Of a stretch of DNA of 64,000 nt, positions 26,491-34,100 are shown piece after piece (the first letter of the stretch is position 1; the number at the start of each line of letters is the position of its first letter). The position numbers and the translations under genes are program-made. The DNA lies in assembly GCF_000938265.1 (NCBI RefSeq), contig NZ_JYFC01000003.1:124001-188000 (forward strand). Direction: 5' to 3'. Origin of the DNA: Agreia bicolorata. GTDB lineage: Bacteria > Actinomycetota > Actinomycetes > Actinomycetales > Microbacteriaceae. The notes beneath the pieces are model-generated. The model did no database searches. It saw only the letters and a list, made by a program, of their open reading frames with translations, and was not told where the DNA came from.

Positions 26491-27324
26491 ATGACACCCG
26501 ACATGACGTACAACCCGAACGAGCTTGTTGACCTCGCCGAGACTGCAGCTCGAACCGCCGCCCCCGCCCTTGTTGCGGCCTTCCGCTCCGACATGGACAT
26601 CTCGTTCAAGCGCGACGCGCACGACGTGGTGACCAAGTACGACCGCGAGGCCGAAAGGGTCATCAGCGAGGTATTGCAGGCCGGAGCCCCCGGATCACAG
26701 GTGCTCGGCGAAGAGACGGGCAGCTCGGGCGAGGCCCGACTGCGCTGGATCATCGACCCCATCGACGGCACGGCGAACTTCGCCCGCGGCCTGGCCTACT
26801 GGTGCGTCTCGATCGCGGCAGAGGTCGACGGCGAGGTGGTCGCGGGCGTCGTGCTCGACCCCATGGCAGACCATCTCTTCGCTGCGGGCGACGGCGAGGC
26901 CACCCTCGACGGCAAGACCATGCGATCGGCATCGGCCGACGACGACCGCTCGACGCTCCTCACGAGCTTTCCCAACCAGCACGACGTCGATCTGCTCGGC
27001 GACGCAGCCTTCGAGCTACTCGCGCAGATAACGAGCACCTACCAGCACCACCACAGCACCGGCAGCGGAGCGCTCAACCTGGTGCACGTCGCCGCGGGCT
27101 GGTCTGACGCAACAATGGGCTTCGATACGGGCGCTTGGGATGTCGCGGCCGGCGCCCACATTCTGCGTCGCGCGGGCGGACGCTACGCAGGATTCCGCGA
27201 AGGCGCCGCCGTCGACCACCCACAGCAGAGCCTCGACTACGTGGCCATGGGCGCGGGCGGCGACCACGCAGCCCTCATCGCCCGGGTGCGCGAGCTGTCG
27301 TCGAGCCGGCGCCCGGCGGCCTAG
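26491..27324 (+). CDS. Inositol monophosphatase family protein
   Basis: 277 residues with the metal- and phosphate-binding motifs of the family: GEET (73-76), DPIDGTANF (89-97) and the C-terminal WD217 in GAWDVAAG. Members remove phosphate from inositol phosphates, histidinol phosphate, PAP or similar small molecules; actinobacterial paralogues differ in substrate. It has a good GGAG six bases before ATG 26491. It diverges from the UgpA-like operon, sharing the operator-bearing intergenic region, and faces the 2H phosphoesterase gene. The context suggests it finishes dephosphorylation of an imported phosphate ester; this is inference. Confidence 0.9.
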   Translation: MTPDMTYNPNELVDLAETAARTAAPALVAAFRSDMDISFKRDAHDVVTKYDREAERVISEVLQAGAPGSQVLGEETGSSGEARLRWIIDPIDGTANFARGLAYWCVSIAAEVDGEVVAGVVLDPMADHLFAAGDGEATLDGKTMRSASADDDRSTLLTSFPNQHDVDLLGDAAFELLAQITSTYQHHHSTGSGALNLVHVAAGWSDATMGFDTGAWDVAAGAHILRRAGGRYAGFREGAAVDHPQQSLDYVAMGAGGDHAALIARVRELSSSRRPAA

Positions 27325-27333
27325 CGAAAGACT

Positions 27334-27378
27334 GGATGCCGTGGGCCGCCGCGCGCGCGGCCTCGGCCCGCGGCATCC
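27334..27378. terminator. Bidirectional terminator-like hairpin
   Basis: Arms 27334-27348 and 27364-27378 pair over 15 bases with one mismatch (left GGATGCCG..., right ...CGGCATCC), loop 15 bases, between the convergent phosphatase and 2H phosphoesterase genes. No U-tract. Confidence 0.55.
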
Positions 27379-27388
27379 GGACCCTGGG

Positions 27389-28045
27389 TCACGCGCCGGC
27401 CAGCACCCAGCTGTGCACGTGCTCCCAGGTCATCGTCTGCCACCAGCGACCCGACCAGTCGGGGCTGGCCGTGCGGTACATCACCACGGAGCGGCCGGCG
27501 AACGAGGCGGGCACGGGTACGTCGAGCTCCCTGATGAACTCGCCGACCTCCTCGTGCAGATCAGGGCGCACGTAGAGGTCGTGCGAGGCGAGCGAGAGGT
27601 GGCCGCGAAACAGCTCGGGCACGAAGTCGTTCGGCAGCGGGTTGTTCATGGGGCGCCTGAGCGGCTCGACCGCGGCATCGATGTCTCGGGCGAGGCTCAC
27701 CAGTTCGTCGTTCACCGTTCCGTCGGCGTTCTGGCTCACGTCGTAGACGTAGCCGATTCCCTGAGACCGGATGCCCGCGTTATGCACCTCGAACGCCTCG
27801 CGATTCGCGAGCAGCGCGGTCACGGCCTCGATGACCTCGTTCTCGTTGAAGCCGAAGGGCTGGCTGCCGACGAGCGTGGCGTGCGGGGGGAACGCGCCCG
27901 CCGAGAGCAGCCCGTATTGCGCGCGCAGCTGGTCGGTGACGACGGTCACGGCACGGCAGGTCTTCGCGTCGGGGCGCAGGTAGATGCCATAGCGGTAGGG
28001 ATCGCTGTCGTCGCGGGGCAGCTTATGGGCGATGTGGTCGTTCAC
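27389..28045 (-). CDS. 2H phosphoesterase superfamily protein (2'-5' RNA ligase / cyclic phosphodiesterase fold)
   Basis: 218 residues carrying both H-x-(T/S) signatures of the superfamily: H55-A-T57 in FPPHATLVG and H149-L-S151 in FRGHLSLASHD. Members hydrolyse or form 2',3'- or 2',5'-phosphodiesters and nucleotide or sugar cyclic phosphates. The GTG start (28045) is preceded at 28081-28096 by the same palindromic operator as the UgpA-like operon, so it belongs to the same LacI regulon. With an importer and an inositol-phosphatase-like enzyme nearby, a cyclic or glyceryl phosphodiester such as inositol 1,2-cyclic phosphate is an attractive substrate, unproven. An RNA-processing role is the alternative. 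Confidence 0.85.
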   Translation of the reverse strand: MNDHIAHKLPRDDSDPYRYGIYLRPDAKTCRAVTVVTDQLRAQYGLLSAGAFPPHATLVGSQPFGFNENEVIEAVTALLANREAFEVHNAGIRSQGIGYVYDVSQNADGTVNDELVSLARDIDAAVEPLRRPMNNPLPNDFVPELFRGHLSLASHDLYVRPDLHEEVGEFIRELDVPVPASFAGRSVVMYRTASPDWSGRWWQTMTWEHVHSWVLAGA

Positions 28046-28074
28046 ACGATCTCGCTTTCTAGGGTGAGTGTCAT
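28042..28074 (-). other. Possible 10-codon leader ORF coupled to the 2H phosphoesterase gene
   Basis: Between operator and gene, ATG at 28074 opens a 10-codon frame (MTLTLESEIV) whose stop overlaps the GTG start of the phosphoesterase as GTGA. No ribosome-binding site is visible, but the main GTG also has only a weak one, so coupling could be how it is translated. May be coincidence. Confidence 0.25.
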
Positions 28075-28080
28075 TCAGAG

Positions 28081-28096
28081 TAGGGAACGTTCCCTA
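28081..28096. promoter_or_regulatory. LacI-type operator TAGGGAACGTTCCCTA
   Basis: A perfect 16-bp palindrome 36 bases upstream of the 2H phosphoesterase start; its 12-bp core equals the site at 26346-26357. The even-length, CG-centred symmetry is typical of LacI-family operators, and a LacI gene ends 72 bases away. Confidence 0.75.
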
Positions 28097-28167
28097 TTCT
28101 CGGACACAATCACAACGGGAGGAGTGAACGCGCAGGCGTCCAGTGGGTGAACGAACGGTGACGAGGG

Positions 28168-29238
28168 CTAGACGGCCGCGGCGGTTCGCCCGGGGATCAG
28201 CTCGCCGTCGATCGAGCGATGCCTCGCTCCCTGGGAGAGCCCCTCGATCTGATCGACCACATCGTCGACGGAGAGCTGCCCGATGAGCGTCAGCGGCTGG
28301 CGCCACGAGGTGAATCCGAGAATGCTCGATGTGAAGGGCTTCACCCCGTCGTAGCCGGTAACGGAGATGTCATTCGGGGCGGTGAGGCCCCGCCTCTGCA
28401 GCGATTCGAGAACGGCGAGCGCCCACGAGTCGCTCGGCGCCATCAACGCGGTGACGCCGCCGACGTCGAGGATCGCCTGCACGATACTGTCAGTGCCCTC
28501 GATCTCGAGCCCGTAGTCCTCGCAGCGGAACGGCAGAACGTCGACACCGGCGTCGCGCAGGTACTGCACCATGGCCTCGGTTCTCGCCGACTGAGTGAGC
28601 GAAGAGGCGGCCGTATGCGTCATCACAGCCACCCGGCGGTGGCCGAGTCCGACGACGTGCTCTGCCATTCCACGCCCACCGCCGACCTCGTCGCAGTAGA
28701 TGCTGCTCACCGAGGGGTCCGCCTCTGGGCGACCCGCGATGACGGTCGGGATGCGCCGGGCAAAGGGAATGATGTCTTCGACGGGCAGAGCGCCGCTGCA
28801 GACGATCAACCCCTCGACGCGCAGCGACACGAGTGTCTCGAGCGCCCGACGCTCCTCCTCGATCGGGAACGAGCCGGATCCGGTGGCCGTGACCGCGCGA
28901 TATCCCCTGGCCGATGCCTGCTCTTGGAACGCCGTCAGCAGGTGTCCATAGAACGGCGTCGCGGCATCCCGCACGAAGACGCCCAGAGTGTGGGTGCGGT
29001 GCGCCGACATGCCGCGGGCGTTCGCGTTGGCCACATAGCCGATCGCCTCCGCCGCCGCCTTGACCTTCATGACCGTGCGCGCGGCCACCCCTGGCGCTCC
29101 CGACAAGGCCCTTGAGACAACCGACTTCGAAACGCCGGCAGCTGCCGCGACGTCGTGAATGGTGGGCACCGAACCGGGGTGGCGCTCGCCATGCGCGCGA
29201 CCCACGGGCTCGTTGTCTTCGGGAGTCAGCTCGCGCAC
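28168..29238 (-). CDS. LacI-family transcriptional regulator
   Basis: 356 residues. The N-terminal HTH is at about 26-46 (TIHDVAAAAGVSKSVVSRALSG) with the hinge helix just after (YVANANARGMSAHRT), followed by the periplasmic-binding-protein-like effector domain. It is co-directional with and upstream of the 2H phosphoesterase gene and is the obvious binder of the two GGGAACGTTCCC sites. Effector unknown, presumably the imported solute or a breakdown product. GTG 29238 is taken as the start; a later GTG near residue 24 would also leave a complete DNA-binding domain. Confidence 0.9.
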   Translation of the reverse strand: MRELTPEDNEPVGRAHGERHPGSVPTIHDVAAAAGVSKSVVSRALSGAPGVAARTVMKVKAAAEAIGYVANANARGMSAHRTHTLGVFVRDAATPFYGHLLTAFQEQASARGYRAVTATGSGSFPIEEERRALETLVSLRVEGLIVCSGALPVEDIIPFARRIPTVIAGRPEADPSVSSIYCDEVGGGRGMAEHVVGLGHRRVAVMTHTAASSLTQSARTEAMVQYLRDAGVDVLPFRCEDYGLEIEGTDSIVQAILDVGGVTALMAPSDSWALAVLESLQRRGLTAPNDISVTGYDGVKPFTSSILGFTSWRQPLTLIGQLSVDDVVDQIEGLSQGARHRSIDGELIPGRTAAAV

Positions 29239-29247
29239 GCTCCTACG

Positions 29248-29568
29248 CTATAGGGCGCCACGCGCCAGCTGCTCCATGACGGCGCCTTCAATACCCTCCC
29301 TGTGGGCGCCGTAGCGATCCACCAGTAGAGCGGTCATGCCCACGGCGCGCGCCCCATCGATGTCGTGCAGAGGATTGTCTCCGACGAACAGGCACTCCCC
29401 CGGCTCCACGCCCAGACTTGCTGCCAGCATGCGAAAGGCCGCCCCATCTGGCTTCTGCACGCCGATCCGCTCCGAGATGCAGATGTGGTCGAAGACCTCG
29501 AGCAGCCCCGTAAAGCGCAGCTTGTCGAGGCCACCGCACGATTCAATCCCCAAAAGACGCCGCCCGGG
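29248..29568 (-). pseudogene. Truncated HAD-superfamily hydrolase
   Basis: The frame ending at 29248 encodes the second half of a YjjG/phosphoglycolate-phosphatase-like HAD enzyme: GLLEVFDHICISERIGVQKPD (motif III lysine) and FVGDNPLHDIDGARAVGM (motif IV acidic pair). The first half, with the DxDxT nucleophile motif and cap, is missing; upstream codons to 29700 show no such similarity, and the divergent esterase gene begins at 29692. It is therefore most likely a remnant, inactive as a phosphatase. Its last base is nine bases from the LacI start on the same strand. Confidence 0.65.
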
Positions 29569-29691
29569 CTGAGAATCGTCCCAGAAATGGCCCGATCTTT
29601 GGGCACTTGATGCTGCTTCGGTCTCAAGACTGATCGACCCGCAACGGAAAGACAGCCGCAGAAGTGAGAAGGTGTCATGAGGAGGCGCACA

Positions 29692-31011
29692 GTGCTGCAT
29701 TGGTTCTACAACATCAACATCATCGACGGACCGCTCCCTATCGTTCTCTGGTCATTGGCCGCTGTGGGCGTTCTTCTGCTTCTTATTCGCCGGCCAACGC
29801 GGCGATGGCTGTTGGTCGCCGTCGGCAGCATGCTGGGCGGTGCCGCGCTGGGTCTTGCCCTTGTGATCGTCGTCGACATGACCGGCGTTGTCGGTGTGCC
29901 CTTGCCCACACCGACGGCCCCGTGGCTCGCAGCAATGTTCGCAGCCATCGGTCTCGCGATCGCGAGCTTCACCAAATCGTCACGCCGCCGAAAAGTCATC
30001 GCCGTGGGCCTGGTCGTTTTCTCTCTACTGTCTGCCGGCCTCGGCATCAACGCCGGGTTCGGGATCGACCGCACTATCGGGTCGGCTTTGGGTGTATCAA
30101 CTCAGGAGGCGATCGAAGGACTCGACGGCCCCAAGCCACTCGATACGGCCACCACCCCCGCCGCGCCTCTCTACGCCAGCTGGGAGCCTCCGGCCGACAT
30201 GCCCACCACGGGCAAGACGGGCCTTCTCACAGGCTCCAACGCCATCACGTCGAGCGCCGGGTTCGCGCCGCGCGAAGCCTCGATCTACCTTCCGCCGGCG
30301 GCTCAGGTCGCGAATGCTCCCGCCCTTCCGCTGGTGGTCATGATGATGGGTCAACCCGGAAATCCCCAGCCAGACTTCATCGCCGCAGCACTCGACGAGG
30401 TGGCAGCGAGGAACAAGGGGCTCGCGCCCATTGTGATCATCGCCGATCAACTCGGAGACCCCGACACCGACCCGGTCTGCGCCGACTCGGCCAGATACGG
30501 TGGAGTCGACACCTATTTCAATAAAGACATCGTCGCCTACGCGAAAAAGACGCTGCATATTCTGCAGGACCCCCAGTACTGGACGATCGCGGGGTACTCG
30601 AACGGTGGAGCCTGTGCATTCACCTGGGCGGCCAAATACCCTGAAATCTGGGGCAACATCATCGACATCTCGGGCAACGAATGGCCCGGAGACGAGAACG
30701 AAGCAGCGGCCATCGCCGACGGATACGGCGGAGACGCGAATGCCTTCGCCGCGGCCAAGCCCGCATCGTGGCTCGAGAAGAACAAGGGAAAGTTCGCGGC
30801 GCACATGGCGGTCTTCACCGCGGGCGAGAACGACCCGGAGTACACGCAATTCGCCGCAAGCAACGCGGCCCTGGCCGAGACGGCCGGTTTCACGACCAAG
30901 AACTATGTCGTGCCGGGCGCCGACCACGTTGTGACTGCCCTGCGGGGCGGGCTTCCCTATGCCTTCACCGAGCTCTACCCACGGCTCGGACTCGCGGCGC
31001 CCACCCCCTGA
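29692..31011 (+). CDS. Membrane-anchored alpha/beta hydrolase (esterase-D/mycolyltransferase-like fold)
   Basis: 439 residues. Four hydrophobic segments occupy the first ~125 residues, then a ~300-residue external esterase-family domain with nucleophile S303 in AGYSNGGA, likely acid D381 (GENDPEY) and H412 (GADHVV). This layout, with a multi-span N-terminus, is common in actinobacterial putative esterases related to the antigen-85 group. GTG 29692 is preferred since AGGAGG lies six bases upstream; an in-frame ATG at 29677 exists. It probably acts on the cell surface on an ester; substrate unknown. Confidence 0.8.
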   Translation: MLHWFYNINIIDGPLPIVLWSLAAVGVLLLLIRRPTRRWLLVAVGSMLGGAALGLALVIVVDMTGVVGVPLPTPTAPWLAAMFAAIGLAIASFTKSSRRRKVIAVGLVVFSLLSAGLGINAGFGIDRTIGSALGVSTQEAIEGLDGPKPLDTATTPAAPLYASWEPPADMPTTGKTGLLTGSNAITSSAGFAPREASIYLPPAAQVANAPALPLVVMMMGQPGNPQPDFIAAALDEVAARNKGLAPIVIIADQLGDPDTDPVCADSARYGGVDTYFNKDIVAYAKKTLHILQDPQYWTIAGYSNGGACAFTWAAKYPEIWGNIIDISGNEWPGDENEAAAIADGYGGDANAFAAAKPASWLEKNKGKFAAHMAVFTAGENDPEYTQFAASNAALAETAGFTTKNYVVPGADHVVTALRGGLPYAFTELYPRLGLAAPTP

Positions 31012-31107
31012 TCCGATCTCCCCGGGCCGGTTTTGGCCGAGCACGGCTCGGCGGCGGCACTCCCCCATCGTCAGCGGCGACACTGGATACAAGGGGAGAT
31101 AGGCACC

Positions 31108-34100
31108 ATGACCAACAACACCGGCGAGCCAGTCAGGCGCGCACCGAGACACGCGGCACCGATCATCGACGGCGACGAGCCCACACCCGACGAGCCCCTC
31201 GCTGACGCTCCCGTCGAAGACGCCCCGAATCAGGACGCCCCGCCGGTCGGCGAGCCCGTGCACGACGCCGCAATCGACCCCGAAGACGCCGCCACCCTCA
31301 GTCGCCTGGAACGCAACGACGACTCCCCCGCCCGCGTGCGCAACTGGAAGCGCGACCTGCTCGATCTCACCCTGCGCAATCCTCTGCTCAACATGCCGCG
31401 CACCCAGAAGGTGCTCGACCTCGTTGTGCCGCCGGGCCTGCTCCCCTCGATCGACGACGCCGTGCACGCGGGCCGCAAGCTGCGCCTCTCGAGCGGCCTC
31501 GACGCATCCGGCCGCAAACGGGTCGACGGCATCGACTCGCACACACCCCTCGCGCACGACGAGCTGAGCGCCGTCTTCCGAACCTCGCGCACGCTCTTTT
31601 CGCAACTCGACGACGAGAAGCACCGCAAGCAGCTGCGGGCCATGAAGCGCGAGGCCGAGTCGCTCGAGCAGGAGACCGGCAGCAATTACCTGTACCTCAC
31701 GCTCGGCACGCTGATTCACACACGACCGGATGGGCGCGAGGCCCGCGCTCCCCTGTTCCTGCTGCCGGTTCGGCTCACCGGCGGCCTCTCGTTCACCCCC
31801 TACTTCCTCGCCGCCGAGGGCGACGATCTGGCGACGCCGAACCTGTGCCTTCTGCAGTGGTTCGAGACCACGCAGGGGCTCGATCTCAGCGAGCTGCGCG
31901 AGCCGGCGATCGACGACTCTGGGCTGGCGATCGAGGCGGTATTCGACGGAATCCGCCGGCAGCTCGCCGAAGCCGAGCTGCCCTACCGACTCGAGGAGTC
32001 GGTGAGCCTCGCCATCCTGCGCTTCTCGACCTTTCAGATCTGGAAGGACCTCGAGCGCAACTGGCGTTCACTGCTCTCGAACCCGGTGGTCAGGCACCTG
32101 GTCGAGCGGCCGGGAGAGACGTTCATCGAGCCGGCGGGAAAGGAACGTCCCGAGATCGATGAGGCCGGCCTGAGGCTGCCGATCGCGGCAGACGGCTCGC
32201 AGATGGCGGCCGTGGTGCGCGCCACGAGCGGCCAGTCGTTCGTGCTCGAGGGCCCTCCCGGCACGGGCAAGTCGCAGACCATCACGAACCTCATCGCCCA
32301 CGCGCTCACCGAGGGCAAGACCGTGCTCTTCGTGGCCGAGAAACAGGCAGCCCTCGAGGTCGTGAAGCGTCGGCTCGACGCCATTGGTCTCGGCGCGTTC
32401 AGCCTCGAACTGCACGGCGCAAAGCAGTCGATGAACACGATTCGCGAGCAGCTGCGCGAGTCGCTGCGTCTGCGCGTACCCACCGATCCGCACGCCTGGG
32501 CGCTGGCCGACACCCGGTTGCGCTCGGCGATCGCCGAACTCGAGCGGCATCCGACACGGGTGCACTCACCCAACGCACTCGGTTACACGGTGTGGTCGGC
32601 CTACGACGCACTGGCGACCCTCGGCGAGGGGCCTACCGCCGCTGTCCCCGCGACCTGGCTCACCACGACTCCCGCCGAGAGCCCCACGATTCTCACCCGC
32701 GACTTCCGCGATGCCGCGCAGCGCTTCGGGCTGCGCGCTGGGCACCCGTGGCTCATTGCCGGAGCGACGGATCCGGCCCAGCTGCAGGTTGCACCCGTCA
32801 CCGATTCGTTGCGCGACCTCGCCGCCGTGCGCCCCCGCCTCGACGAGCTCTCGCCCGAGGCACGCCTCGCCCTCGGAGACCTTCGTCCAGCGACAGAACT
32901 GCCCGTCGCATCCCGTCTGCTCGAGGCCCGCTCGCGCGGTCTGCTGCCAGAGACCGACGCGCTGGCGACCATCGACCGCTCGAGCTGGCGCGAGGCATCC
33001 GACGCGCTGCGTGCCGGTCTTGCCGACTACCTCGAGCGTCACGCCGCCGTGCTCGCGAACTCCTCGGCCGCAGCGATCGAGGCGCCCAAGCTCGACGAGT
33101 GGGCCGAGCGATCGGCTGCCCTCGACGCCGCCTGGTTCCTGCCCGAGCTGCGTCGCCGCTCGATCCGCGCAGGTCTACGACCGCTGCTTCGCGTCGGGTT
33201 CGAGCCGAGCGGCAAGGCGGTCACGCCACTGCTCGTCGCGCTTCAGGCCGCCCGATCGGATGCGCAGGAGCTGCAGCGCCAGGCCGCTGCTCTGGCGGGC
33301 CTCGTGCTTCCAGCTGGATGGCAGCCCTACGCACCCGACGCGAAGAACGTTCTCGACACGGCCGTGCGCACCTCTCTCGGCTCGGTCTGGCTGGCGAAGC
33401 GCACCCCGCGCGCCTGGGGTTGGATCTCGAACGCGCGCGAATCCGGCGAGGCCGACACTGCGGTGCGCGACGGCGCCATTGTTCGCGACATCGACGCCAG
33501 CTGGAATCGCTGGCTCGCCGCTATCGGAGCTACCGGGCTTACCGTTCGACAGTGGGCCCACGGTCGCGACTGGGTCTCGGCCTGGGCCACCGACGAGGTC
33601 GCCTGGCTGATCGACGTGCGCGCAACGGGTCTTCTGCAGCTGCAGCGCTTCGCCGAGACCAGGCGCCAGCTCGAGCACCTGCGCGAACTGGGTCTCGCCG
33701 GCTTCAGCACGCAGTTGGCGACCGGCCAGATCGAGGCGGCCGACGCATCCGAGGCCCTTCTGCGGGGTCTTGCCATCGCGTCGCTCGACGAGCGACTGGC
33801 GGCCATGCAGCTCGACAGCTTCGACGGCGACGCCCAAGACAGGAGCGTCTCCGCCTATCGCGACCAGGGCGCCCTGGTGCGCGAACAGCTGCGCAGCGAG
33901 CTTGCCTCGGAACTGCTCGCAGCCCGCCCCTTCGACGCCGACGAGCTGCGCGGCGAAGTCGCCGAGCTCGCCCGCCAGATCGAGCGCAAGCGCGGTGGGC
34001 TCGCCTTCCGCGAGGTGGCCCGCCGCTATCCGCGGGCGCTCACGTCGATCGTGCCCGTGTTCCTCATGAGCCCGGGCTCGGTGGCACACTTCCTCGATCC

